From Nosema muscidifuracis (lineage: Eukaryota > Microsporidia > Nosematidae), in assembly GCA_028335825.1 (NCBI GenBank), contig JAIOKI010000001.1, positions 558,001-622,000 on the forward strand: a stretch of DNA of 64,000 bases, written 5' to 3'. Shown in pieces: positions 50,578-61,499 of the stretch. How positions within the stretch are numbered: the stretch's first letter is position 1; each line of letters opens with the position of its first letter. A program made the translations under genes and the position numbers. The notes under the pieces were generated by a model that saw only the letters and a list, made by a program, of their open reading frames with translations, did not search any database and was not told the origin of the DNA.

Positions 50578-51831
50578 ATGGATCTGCCAATAGTCAACAA
50601 TACTGATAATAATTTCATTCTTTATGATAATCAGGATTTAGTGCATTATCAAAATATCGAACAATTGAAAACATATGCAACTGATAGTATAAAGGTTCCT
50701 TTTACGGAAGATATATTAGAGAATAATTCGAGTAAAATAGAAAAACGAAGTAAAAGATCTAATTCTGATAATAGTAAACTATTTCTAAATTGGAGAAACA
50801 ATAATTTAGATTCATTGGCTTATTTTTGTAAAATAACGCCAATTTTTGATAAATCAGGTATTGTTGTATTTAGACAACAACTCGAAATGGTACTTAGATG
50901 CATGGTACATTTAACTAAGAGGTTGTGTAAATATGATTCAAAATGCATAAATGATTCTTTTAATGATTTTAATTTTGATATAAATTGTATTGATTTTGAT
51001 TTAAATAACATTATTTCGGATGATAAATATATTGAAGGATGTAAAAATTATAATTTTCGACCTGTAAATGGAGGTTTAAAACTTGTTATTTGGGGTAAAA
51101 ATCTCGATCAAGCCAGATATAATTTTTTTAGTGCTCTTTATAAACTATGTCATGATACTACTATGTTTAATGAAGCAAAATTTTCTGCGTACGACTTACG
51201 TGACGAATGTTTGAACGACGTTAATTGTTTAGTTAAAGCTATGAAACAAAATTTAGTCTTTTATTGTACGAACAGAAATTTTATGGATCAATTTAAAAAA
51301 ATTACCCAGATATTAGATATTAAATTGAAGATAGACGGGAAAAGACATTTGACAATTAATCGTAATTATAAAAATTATGGAAGAAAGACACCTAGCATTG
51401 AAGAAATTCCTAATGTCACAAATGTTTCCTTTTTTGAAAATGTTAATGATTTTGAGAATCATGAGGGAAAGTTACTTAGCATTGAAGAAATTCCTAATGT
51501 CAATAATGTTTCCTTTTTTGAAAATGTTAATGATTTTGAGAATCATGGAAGAAAGTTACTTAGCATTGAAGAAATTCCTAATGTCAATAATGTTTACTCT
51601 TTTGAAGATGTTAATGATTTTAAATTAATTAATTCTACTGAGATCAAAGATTTTGATATGAAAATCATTACACCTATTACGGTTATAGGAATAATGCTGA
51701 TTAGTTTATTAGGATATTATTCTGTTAAGAATAAGAAAAAAACTGTGCAATCTAAATGGTATCTTGCTGGATCACTTATAATTATGATTCTATTAATAGT
51801 CTATTTAATATCATCTATAATATTTGATTAA
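50578..51831 (+). CDS. Family B, member 2: long form with 28-residue repeats and two membrane helices
   Basis: 417 residues, the divergent long member. It keeps the family Cys frame: AYFCKIT, LRCMVHLTKRLCKYDSKCINDSF, DINCID, EGCKNY, YKLCHD, SAYDLRDECLNDVNCLV and FYCTN. Differences: about 80 extra N-terminal residues with a basic EKRSKRSNSDN stretch; three tandem copies of a 28-residue unit (LSIEEIPNVNNVSFFENVND and so on; 84 bp each, 51,396-51,647); and two C-terminal membrane helices (ITPITVIGIMLISLLGYYSV and AGSLIIMILLIVYLISSIIF) instead of one. The second helix would put the C-terminus on the opposite side from its relatives. CCCC occurs 17 bases before the ATG. Frames 50820-51011 (-) and 51377-51628 (+) are shadows. 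Confidence 0.75.
   Translation: MDLPIVNNTDNNFILYDNQDLVHYQNIEQLKTYATDSIKVPFTEDILENNSSKIEKRSKRSNSDNSKLFLNWRNNNLDSLAYFCKITPIFDKSGIVVFRQQLEMVLRCMVHLTKRLCKYDSKCINDSFNDFNFDINCIDFDLNNIISDDKYIEGCKNYNFRPVNGGLKLVIWGKNLDQARYNFFSALYKLCHDTTMFNEAKFSAYDLRDECLNDVNCLVKAMKQNLVFYCTNRNFMDQFKKITQILDIKLKIDGKRHLTINRNYKNYGRKTPSIEEIPNVTNVSFFENVNDFENHEGKLLSIEEIPNVNNVSFFENVNDFENHGRKLLSIEEIPNVNNVYSFEDVNDFKLINSTEIKDFDMKIITPITVIGIMLISLLGYYSVKNKKKTVQSKWYLAGSLIIMILLIVYLISSIIFD
51396..51647 (+). repeat. 84-bp tandem repeat, three copies, within a gene
   Basis: Units begin at 51396, 51480 and 51564. 84 is a multiple of three, so the frame is kept. Copies 1 and 2 are almost identical; copy 3 diverges at its end. Confidence 0.95.
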
Positions 51832-52736
51832 AAATTTTAATCAATATTTTTATTGCTTATAAAACTAAGTAAACATGATTACCTTGTCTCTTGCAAATTG
51901 GGGTTTATGGATTTGATTTATTTAAGTTTTGTTTTTTCATTATTTTTTTATAATTTAATTTGTTGACGGGGTTCATTCTTGATCAAATTCAAGTATTATT
52001 AAATATCTTTAACTTTGTGATATTTTGTTATATAAGACTAGTTATCATTTTAATATATTAATAAGTTAACCCACAAATTTCTCTTCTCGCTACAATATAA
52101 ATAATACATTAATACGAATATTTTGGTATTATGGATATGTATTAAAATAAAGTAATTTTAATTGACAAAATGGTATCATCCAAAACTTTGAATGGATATA
52201 TTTGACAGATTAATAATTCACTAAATGAAGTTTGTATTTTTTGCACTAAAATGATTCATAAATTATTGTATTGATCCAAGTTTTTTTAATTTAATATAAA
52301 ATAGTCAGATCAGAGTAGTTCTTGTATCTTTTTTAGGTTAAGTTTGACACTATTCGAATTTACGAAATCAAGTCATTTAAAAGAAGTTGATTTTTAAAAA
52401 AATAAGCTGAAGGAATACCTTTTGATTTAATTATATAAACTTCAAATATTTGTAGTTTCTTGTTTGTTTAATATACTTAGTTGTAATAATACTTTTATTA
52501 TGTTTTTTTAGATTTATAAATGTAGCAATTGAGCTATATGAAACTATTTTTAAATATACAATAAAATCCATCATGTTGTTAATCTTTGGGTTATAAAAAT
52601 AAATCCACAGATTTAAAAAATTAAGTCTGAAACTTTACTAATTTTTTTTCAAATTATAGTGATTTCTGGAAATTCTACCGGTCTTTCATATAACTATTAA
52701 TCAATGGAAATGATTTTTCTATAGATGAGAAATAAA
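51832..52736. other. Gene-poor AT-rich stretch
   Basis: No gene, RNA or recognisable element up to the LINE fragment. Confidence 0.45.
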
Positions 52737-53402
52737 TAATTTAATTTAATGAGTTATTTGATTTACTTAGACTCGTTCAATAGTCAGATTGATATCCTTT
52801 GGCAGGTCTAGCCCATCACAGTTCTTGTTTACTGTGGTATTCTTACCGCTCATAAGCTCAATTATTACTTTTGGCTAGTCCCCTGTTACTTTCCTGTCTT
52901 CAGCAGTTGCCTTCCCAGCTAGTGCACTTACAGCTCTAACCACTTCTTCCTCTCCTGCATCTTCCTGGTCATATCCTCGTCTTCGATCCAAAGAGATAGA
53001 CTCTAAGGTCTTCTTCAGTACAATAGACTGGATGTATGCTTCTAGGAAGGGTAGGATTTCCAGCTCCCTGATATACTTCTGGTGGTATTTGGTTACCACT
53101 CCATCCCATGTCATGACATAAGGAACTATTCTTGTTCGAGATTTATGAATTAATCCCAATTCATTTGCAAGAAGATCGTATTTTCTAAGTTTCTCATTCT
53201 CAACTATTGTAAGTCGATCCTGGTTGGTAATACCAACTTCAACTATTAATATCTCTTTCTTCTTCTTGTCAAATACAAGAATATCAGGCTTATTATGGCT
53301 AACTTTAATATTAGTTGATACTCTTGTGTCCACTCGTATCTCAGCTCTTTCATTCTCAATTATTTCTTGTACTGAGTGGCCACGTATCTTATTAGTCTTC
53401 TT
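52737..53402 (-). mobile_element. 5'-truncated copy of the young LINE
   Basis: 666 bp almost identical to 27961-28627 (3' end and endonuclease region), sharing the exact 3' end ATTAAATTAAATTA. It stops abruptly at 53402 (element 5' side), the usual outcome of incomplete target-primed reverse transcription. One premature stop (GACTAGCC for GACGAGCC near 52,875) interrupts the frame. I find no target-site duplication. The + frame 53224-53424 is a shadow. Confidence 0.92.
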
Positions 53403-53439
53403 GGGATGTATTTTTTCATCCTAAAAAATTATTTTACTA

Positions 53440-54500
53440 TATGAGCTTATATTCAGATGAAAAAAATAAAAAAAGGAGAAGTTATTTTATTGAGGATTTG
53501 TCTACAATTAAAGAAAAGCTCATTTTGATTTGAAGATATAAATATGTGGATACTATATACATACTACAAAAGATTTAGTTAGTATCAAACTGAATAAGCA
53601 CAGTTATTTATCAGATTCGTTAAGAACAGTCTAAAATATGATTTAAACATCTTAATGCAAAGGTTTGTTGATATAAATGAATGGGTTGGAATATTATATT
53701 TGATATCGTTAATAAATATTTAAAGGAGAAAATGATATCGAAAACTAAATTTGGATCAATCACAGATCAGAATAAAATGCAGAAACATAAAAAATTACGG
53801 CCTGTATTTTGTATCAATCTGATGTTACAGTATAAATTACTAAAACAGTAAAAGACAATGTTTATTTTTGCAGCATGATACTGGAGTAAATGATGAAAAA
53901 ACATTGTTATCTTTTGTACAGAGGATAACCTTATTCATTTTTAGAATATTAAAATAGTCTTAATTAATGGTACGTTCAAATCTTATCTATCGAAGTTAAA
54001 CAACTATATACCTGTATTGTTTATATTATTAAAAGTTAAATTCCTCTCATATCTGTATTGATAAGGTACAAAAATTAGCAGTCTTATGGCAAAATCGTAC
54101 ATTATTTAAACTAAGAAAGTGCAAGATTTTAAGCCTGAAATACTTATTTTAGATTTTGTGTCTGTACATAGATATTTATTTGCTTCTTATTATAAGCAGT
54201 CAGACGCTTATGGTAGCCTTATTCACTTCTCACACAATATTTAGAGAAGAGTACAGAAATTGAAAATGTTAGACTAATATTATCTTTAACTTTTGTTAAT
54301 GTACTTGGCTATTTTTAAAAAATTATAATCCTGGTGTCATAGAATTACTGAAACATTTTAGAAATTCTTAAATAAATGTATGTAGAGAAGATTTAATATT
54401 TTGAATGTTTATGACTATGTTTTAGCAAATGCATCAAGAACACCTGATTATTTAGAAGAATTTCATCTGTCTTTAAATGATTTATCTATAAAAACCACCT
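53440..54500 (+). mobile_element. Mutator-like (MULE) transposase relic
   Basis: No frame is open, but translated plus-strand segments follow the MULE transposase order. IVIFCTEDNLIHF (about 53,907-53,945) resembles the I-L-I-F-x-T block; INGTFKS (about 53,963) stands for the hallmark (A/V)DGTFK, with N for the first catalytic D; EILILDF (about 54,140) for the second acidic block; SLIHFSHNI (about 54,215) for the C-x-x-H-F-x-Q-x-x block; and SRTPDYLEEFHLSLND (about 54,435-54,480) for T-N-N-x-x-E-x-x-H. Several stops lie between. Terminal repeats were not found. The young LINE fragment abuts it on the left. Confidence 0.6.
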
Positions 54501-55791
54501 TGCTTTGAATTGTTATGAGAGGAATATATAAAGAATTTTTTTATTGTTTATATAAAATATGAAATGATAGAAAGCTAAAAAATTTTTAATATTATTAATG
54601 ACTGTTAGTATTTAAGTTACCTCAAAGCTGTATCAATAGCTTTTGAATGATATCATGTTATTAAATTTACTAATTTTTTGGCCTTGTTTTTATACATGTT
54701 GCTGTTGTAAAGTTACTATTAACACGAAAATAAGAAGAGCCTTTTCAAGAATAAGAAAATTGAGATTCTAGAATGATATTAGCCAATGAAAAGTCAAGTA
54801 GTTCTAAAGGACTACAAAAAGTTTGTTACAAGAAGGATTGTAATTTTTGATTATGTAATTTTCTATTAACATACAAAGATATGTCGAAAGTTTAATAATA
54901 ATATGTATTTTATAATTTTTAATACATGTTGCCTCAAAAAAGCACTTAAAATTTATTCTCAAAAAGTTATCATTATTAATATCTTTCCTAAAGTACTTAA
55001 AAATCTCAGGTAAAGTTGTTTAATTCAAATAAATTCACCCAATTACAGTATTTTAATTCTTTTTATGACTTTTATAATACTAAATATTAATTTGTCATTT
55101 TTGACGAGATTTAATCTACTATAAAGATCAAAAGGTGCTATATTTTACAAAATATTTCTATGCTATTATTTTTAAATATCTTAATTAAAAATTGTAAAAT
55201 GATTATAATAATGGGTGGTGAACTCGCATTTATGTCACCAAATAATTTAATGACGTAAATAAATTACATAAATTTTGATAAAAATATTATTTCTAAGTTT
55301 AAACAATGATATTTAATAATTTTTAATGATATTATTAAATATTCAGCTCATTTTAATTAAATTTTATAATATCTATAAATATCATTTGAGATAGATATTG
55401 AAAAAAAAATGATTTACAAAAATTCTCTCTGCAAGAGTCCATTAAATATAATAGATTACTTCAACTTAAATTACAATGAATATATTATAAATTAAAAAAT
55501 TGTTTTAAATATATTAATTAATCATTTTAATAATCTTTCAAAAATCATTATTAATTAAAATTTAATAAAAGTTTAGAAATTCTATCTAGCAATGAATCTT
55601 AAACATAGAATTCATTTTTTCAATTTTATAAAAAAGATAACATAAATTTATTGCAATTTAAAAAATAATTTTACTATTCAATTCGATAATAGAAAAATAT
55701 AGATTAAAATATTTGTATTAGAATCTATTTTATTTTTTAAAAACGATTAATTAATTTTTTTAATATAAATACTAAGAGTTTTTACCATATA
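54501..55791. other. Gene-poor AT-rich stretch
   Basis: No gene supported. Possible further MULE remains up to about 54,850 are not recognisable. TATGTCACCAAATAATTTAA with TGACGTAA at about 55,230-55,257 recalls a similar TGGTGACGTC stretch at about 58,943. Confidence 0.4.
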
Positions 55792-56634
55792 ATGAACGAA
55801 GGTAAAATTATAAGAGAGCAACCAGAAGAAGATAATATTGAAGAATTTATTCATTGGAGAACTTTGAATTTAATTAAACATAACTCAATGTGTAAAGATA
55901 TCAAAGACGAATCAGAAAACAATAATGAACAAATTAAAGATTATATCGATTATCATGCAAAATGTTTAGTTCAATTTACAAGACAGATGTGTTTTTGCGA
56001 TCAGAATTGTGTTGAAGAATCTTTCAAAAATGTAATTCTTGACACTGATTGTCATATTAAAGATCGAGAAATTTTACTGAATTCTCAAGACTATTTACCA
56101 TGCGAAGAGTTTGATATTAAAGTTTACGATGGTATTATGCATAAGGTATCTGATACTAATCTTCCTAAAATCAGTAGCGAAAAAGTTGCCAATTCATTGT
56201 ACAAATTATGTTTTGATGGCTATGATTATTTAAAAGAAGTTCAATGTGCGGCTTATGATTTGAAAAATGAATGTGGAAGTGATAAAGAATGTTTTAGAAT
56301 GAAATCAATACCAGTATCATTGAGTGAATGTCCTAATACTGAGTTTAATAATCAGATCAGAGAAATTGAAGATATGATAGGATTTCAAAATATGAATACT
56401 ACTTTTGAAGATCTACAATTATACATGATGAATTCATCTACTATTGAAATAGAACATTTAGATGAATTGAATCCTGAGTTTCTAGTTCAAGAGTCTAATA
56501 CTAAATTATCATCTATTACTACTTTTTCTGTCCCTTTTTTGTTTGTATCTCTTTTAGGATTTATGGCTTATAAACTTTTTAAGAAGAAACCTAAGATTAA
56601 CACTATTAGGAATGAAATCGATACTGAAGTTTAA
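55792..56634 (+). CDS. Cys-rich tail-anchored family B, member 3
   Basis: 280 residues, same architecture as member 1. It begins MNEGKIIREQPEEDNIEEF; Cys blocks are SMCKDI, AKCLVQFTRQMCFCDQNCVEE, DTDCHI, LPCEEF, YKLCFDG, VQCAAYDLKNECGSDKECF and SECPNTEF. The membrane helix is TTFSVPFLFVSLLGFMAYKLF, the tail KKKPKINTIRNEIDTEV. The membrane helix and tail are almost identical to member 1 while the ectodomain differs at many sites, so either the anchor is constrained or recombination homogenises it. It lies on the opposite strand to members 1 and 4. The ATG follows TTTTACCATATA, a weak C motif. Confidence 0.78.
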   Translation: MNEGKIIREQPEEDNIEEFIHWRTLNLIKHNSMCKDIKDESENNNEQIKDYIDYHAKCLVQFTRQMCFCDQNCVEESFKNVILDTDCHIKDREILLNSQDYLPCEEFDIKVYDGIMHKVSDTNLPKISSEKVANSLYKLCFDGYDYLKEVQCAAYDLKNECGSDKECFRMKSIPVSLSECPNTEFNNQIREIEDMIGFQNMNTTFEDLQLYMMNSSTIEIEHLDELNPEFLVQESNTKLSSITTFSVPFLFVSLLGFMAYKLFKKKPKINTIRNEIDTEV

Positions 56635-57880
56635 TTAAAAAATTAGTTTAATATTTGTAAAATAAAAACATCTTTGAAAAAAATATACATATAAAATACA
56701 GTTGATGAGTATATTTATATTTAATGTGTTACCATACTACATAAACTACATTGAATATTAGGTTTAAGTTTTTAGCTCTTTAATCTATTCCACTTCTTTT
56801 AGTTTATTTCTTTTTATCTACTTTTCACTTCTCCTTATTTTATATCCTGATGTTTACATGTATCAATCTACTTAACATTTAGCTCAGTTCTATGGCTTTA
56901 ATAAAAATTTGTTATTGATCAGCTTATGTAACCACATATGAGATAGTTATCAGCTTGTACTTATATAAGATACCGTGACATTTGAATATAGATCATATTT
57001 ATCCTTCTTCTCAGTTTTCACTGTCCTTAGCTATTGAATTCTATAATTTCTACTCTACTATAATAATTTCTTTTTTTCTTCACTTCACTTTTCGAAAAAA
57101 TAATAAATTGTTATATAATTCTTTAATATTTATCCATGTGGTATTAAATTATTACATAAATTAATATAAATATAATATTAAAAAATTTATTAATCATTAA
57201 AAGTTGTACCAAATGCAATTTTCTATGAATCCACATTTCATTGCTCAAATTTGATACTTAAGAAGTTTGCATCGATAATGATTTTTTATAAACAAATATT
57301 TTTCTATTTACTCGTTACTTCTTTCATCAACAATTTGTTGTTAATGAATAAATGTAAATAAAAATTCAGAAACTAATCTATCAAAACAAGCATACTATTT
57401 TTTTTATCAATGATGAGTTAAAATTTACTTCTTCACTGGTTATAACTTTATCTATCTTTGCACTTTTCATAAATAATCTAAAAAGTTCTTTTATCTTAGG
57501 TATGAATTATTAAAATAACTTTCTTTGAGTAATTGCCATTATTTAAACATTTTTTTCACGCTTAAAATAAAAATAATATTTTTATGAGTCATTGTCTCCA
57601 AACACTTGTTAAACAATAAAATTTGGAATTTTTTTTTTACTTTAGTGTAAACACTATCAACAATTTTTCATTATAAATTATCTTTTTTATTTCAAAGATA
57701 TTCATTTAGAGAATATAAAATTATTAATTTTTTTTTTTGAAAAGTGTTGTATGAAGGATTGTAAAAAAATTTAATCTTTTTTCTGTTATCAATGATGTAG
57801 ATGTCCAACTTGTTATAAAATTTAATAATGCTTTTAATCTGCTCTGGTTAATAAACGAAAGAACTAACTATTGTAAAAAT
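56635..57880. other. Gene-poor stretch
   Basis: Pyrimidine-rich on the plus strand at 56,760-57,150, as often seen over minus-strand relics, but no family could be recognised. The frame 56982-57164 (+) is low-complexity without a C-run and is left out. Confidence 0.4.
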
Positions 57881-57889
57881 AGGTTAACA

Positions 57890-58450
57890 TCCCTGATAAT
57901 TTACAGCATGTCGAATCTGAAAAATTAAAAAAGTATGATATAGATATACTAGCTAATGAACTAGGTTTGATACGCGGAAGTAAAAATTTAAAATAATATA
58001 CATATCACTTAGAATGATATAACAAAGAAGTACAACGAAAAATGCTAGAGAATATATTAATGTAACATTGAAGAGGTGACTAGGATGAAGAGATAACGAT
58101 AGGATTTTATAAAGATATTGAAGCTAAAATGACTGCTACTTTAATATTAGCACGATATAGTAAAACAGAATAACAAAATAGCCCTCAAATAAATAAAAAT
58201 AATTGCTGATAATAATTTCTAACATATTTAAGGACGTAGAATAGGATTAATTACAAACTTCTATTACCAATATAGATAAGATCAGCCTATACAATAGTGC
58301 AGAGACATATGCCTAATTTATAGTGCTTAAGATAACTCTGGAAAACTCAACCATCGATAGCTGCAAAAACTCAATATTTAAGAGACCATAAACTGAAAAG
58401 AACAAGAACCACCTATTAATCAAATTAAACGATCAATTTTAAATATTAGG
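57890..58450 (+). mobile_element. LINE relics, endonuclease and possibly RT scraps
   Basis: Plus-strand HVESEKLKKYDIDILANELG and LIRGSK (57,907-57,990) match the LINE block VENEKLRKYDLLANELGLI; YHLEWYNKEVQRKM-like residues follow. Further on, GRRIGLITNFYYQY (about 58,228-58,270) resembles the RT thumb block MGRGLISIEDRSEN. The order is reversed relative to the element, so these are probably two fragments. Confidence 0.6.
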
Positions 58451-59256
58451 TATGCTCAAATTAAATCTTGTTTTAAAATATACTCTCATTATTATGGAAT
58501 TTATCATAGATATTATTGAGTAATATTTATTAAAATAGCATTTAAAACCTGAAGTAATTAAATTTCTCACAAAATTTATAATTTTTTGAATTATGTCAAA
58601 CTTATTAAAAGGCTTTTTATAAATCTAAACTTGAGCTGAAAATTGTAATTATAAATTAAAAGAGATTAGGTTGACTAAAACTCAATTATAGTTCAATAAT
58701 TTTAGATATGAACAAAACATGATAACAAAATAATTTTATTTTGATTTCAATTAGATTATTTTTTTTAGAATTTAATTATTGTAAATCTTTTGATTTTGCA
58801 CATATATATTATTAAATAAAACATATATTTTCATAAATTAAATGTCAGAACCATCCATCAACTGCCATGTCATTTATAGTGAGATATTTGATATGTTTAG
58901 AATAATTGTATTTATCACAAAGTGTTGGGATCAAGTAACTTGGTGACGTCTTGACTTAATTTATCACCATTGTTACATAAAGAGTAACCCCTAAAATAAA
59001 ATATGTCTTTCAGCAACAATTCTTCATACAACACAAAGAACTTTAGTTTCATTAATAAATTTTAAAGAAGCACGGTGAAGGTTTCCCTCTTAGATTTTGT
59101 TTTTCTCATGATTATTAAAAAAGCTTTTAATATTGGTTTACATAAAATTATAGTTTGATAATTTTGTTTATAAAACAAGTCGAAAATAAACTTTTTGTCT
59201 TATATCTATTTTTCCAAAGATATTGTTATTATTCAAATATTAAACTAATTTTTTAA
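58451..59256. other. Gene-poor AT-rich stretch
   Basis: Nothing supportable. A C-run with an ATG at about 58,987-59,003 opens only 20 codons. Confidence 0.4.
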
Positions 59257-60102
59257 TTAAACTTCAGAATTAGTCTCATTCCTAATGGTATCAATCTTAT
59301 GTTTCTTCTTAAAAAGTTTATAAGCTATAAATCCTAAGAGAGAAACGAATAAAACAGAGACAGAAAAAGTAGTAATAGAGGATAAAGTAGTATTATTAGA
59401 CTCTTGAACTAGAAACTCAGAATTAAATTCATCTAAATTTTCTATTCCGAAATTATATGGTTTCATTATATATACCTGTAGATCTTCAAAAGTAGTATTC
59501 ATATTTCGAAATCCTATCATATTTTCAATTTCTTTGATCTGATTTATTATTTTAGTATTAGGACATCCACTCAATGATACTGGTATTGATTTCATTATAA
59601 AACATTCTTTATCACTTCCACATTCATCTTTTAATTCATAAGCCGCACATTGAACTTCTTTTAAATAATCATAGCCATCAAAACATAAATTATACAATGA
59701 ACTGACAACTTTTTCACTATTGATTTTAGGAAGATTAGTATCAGATATCTTATGCATAGTACCATCTAAAATTTTAATATAAAACTTTTCGCATGGTAAA
59801 TAGTCGTGAGAATTCAGTAAAATTTCTCGATCTTTATTATGACAATCAGTGTCAAAAATTACATCCTTAAAAGATTCATCAACACAATTCTGATCGCAAA
59901 AACACATCTGTCTTGTAAATTGAACTAAACATTTTGCATGATAATCGATATAATCTTTAATTTGCTCATTATTCTTTGTTGAATCGTCTTCGATATCTTT
60001 ACAAATATCATCAAGTATAATAAGATTAGAATTCATCCATTGATTGAATTCTTCAATATTTAGTTCAGTAGGTTGTTCACTTAAAATAATACCTTCGTCC
60101 AT
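59257..60102 (-). CDS. Cys-rich tail-anchored family B, member 4
   Basis: 281 residues and the segmental-duplication partner of member 1 (about 77% identical residues over the first 180 by eye). It begins MDEGIILSEQPTELNIEEF; Cys blocks are DICKDI, AKCLVQFTRQMCFCDQNCVDE, DTDCHN, LPCEKF, YNLCFDG, VQCAAYELKDECGSDKECF and SGCPNTKI. The membrane helix is TTFSVSVLFVSLLGFIAYKLF, then a basic tail ending in NSEV. Parts of the ectodomain (DTDCH, LPCE, FDGYDYLKEVQCAAY) are closer to member 3 than to member 1, although member 1 shares its flanks. That mosaic suggests gene conversion among members. Confidence 0.78.
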   Translation of the reverse strand: MDEGIILSEQPTELNIEEFNQWMNSNLIILDDICKDIEDDSTKNNEQIKDYIDYHAKCLVQFTRQMCFCDQNCVDESFKDVIFDTDCHNKDREILLNSHDYLPCEKFYIKILDGTMHKISDTNLPKINSEKVVSSLYNLCFDGYDYLKEVQCAAYELKDECGSDKECFIMKSIPVSLSGCPNTKIINQIKEIENMIGFRNMNTTFEDLQVYIMKPYNFGIENLDEFNSEFLVQESNNTTLSSITTFSVSVLFVSLLGFIAYKLFKKKHKIDTIRNETNSEV

Positions 60103-60214
60103 AATATTGTAAAAATAGACGCTTTTATACTTTTTTTTAAAAAATAAATTAAAATCAAATTTATTAAAATAAATTAACTTATCATGCTATTCGTTTATCA
60201 TATTGATCAAATAT

Positions 60215-60560
60215 AACCATTTTTAATTAAATTTCAAGTTTGATTTTACAATTAATTAATTATTTCGTTTAAATAAAGCTATGTTTATCAAATTAAATTT
60301 TGATCTGAATATACAACTAACTACTATTATGCATATATTAAATGATTGATAAAATTATTAAATATCAGATTTAATTTAAAAATTATTTAGTTTTTTCTTT
60401 CATTTATATAAAACTATGTTTTATTAAATTAAGTTTCATGCCTGATCTTCAGTTGATTAATTTTTATTCTGTATATTCTGAATGATGAATAAAATAAATT
60501 TACAATTAATATTATTGAATAAATTAAATTTCAAAGTTGATTTTACAATTGATTAATCAT
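60215..60560. repeat. Degenerate repeats upstream of family B member 4
   Basis: Blocks around AAATTTCAAGTTTGATTTTACAATT recur with varying spacing, the diverged counterpart of the array at 47,455-47,900. Confidence 0.6.
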
Positions 60561-61499
60561 ATAATATCGAATAATTAAGAAAATGGATTAATTTTAATAT
60601 TTTATATAAATTGTACTTTTAAAAGCAGTATTGATAATTTAAAATATTTAAAAGAATAATAAAGCTTTTTTTAATACTTGCTTTGTTCTTAAGTACTCTA
60701 TTGTCTATCTCTAAAATCAACTTTTGGATTTTTGTATGCACATAAGACTTAATGAACACCTAAAGTAGTATCCAAAAATCTTGTTATTTTTTTTTCTACG
60801 GATATGTTGAAATTTTAATTTATCAAAATTTGAAACATATTTTTATGATTAAATTCCGAATTAATTATAAATTGCTAATTACCATTTATAAATATTTTTT
60901 TCGCAAAAAATATGAACCCTCTATAAAGGTCTAATACTAAATTATGCCAGTTATTTTTTGAAAAATCAAAATGAGATTGTCAATATTTAAGATTTAACAA
61001 AGTGATCAGATAAAAATCGTATAGAGAAGACTATATTAATATGCATAGTATTTGAAATGAAGTGATATGAATTTCTTAAAAAGATTCTTTCAATTTTTAC
61101 TGATCTATATTAATTTAACTATGAGAATGTATTTTGAAAGAAGGGTTATTTCATACATTAAGATGACACCTTAGAGATAGGATAATAGCAAGAAGTATAT
61201 TTACAGAAGAATATAAAATTATTCTTTATATTCAAATGAGAAATGGATTATTATTGGGAGTGATGACACTAGAATTGATTGATGTTCGTAGATATGTAAC
61301 TAAAAAAATTTGCATGTTTTACAAACAAATTTTTGTTGAGCAATATAGTGTTAGAATTTTTATTTAGGTCTGTGAAGTAATAGATATACATAATATAAAA
61401 TAGATTACATAAAATATACCATAATTTAGATATTATATATGATAAACTTTTCAATAGTATTAATTAAAAAATTATATTTAGTAATAATAGATGGGTAAA

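Larger units (their letters stand above)
59257..61484. repeat. Segmental duplication, copy 2
   Basis: Partner of 46480-49410, same orientation. Homology ends at about 61,484, just where the next LINE relic begins, so that insertion may have cut the copy off. The frame 61269-61454 (-) is not conserved in copy 1 and is left out. Confidence 0.85.

Noticed and set aside
56982-57164. 60-codon plus-strand frame
   Set aside because: Pyrimidine-rich low-complexity frame with no C-run or family signal.
61269-61454. 61-codon minus-strand frame in the duplicated non-coding block
   Set aside because: Frame not preserved in the other copy of the duplication, so not a conserved gene.
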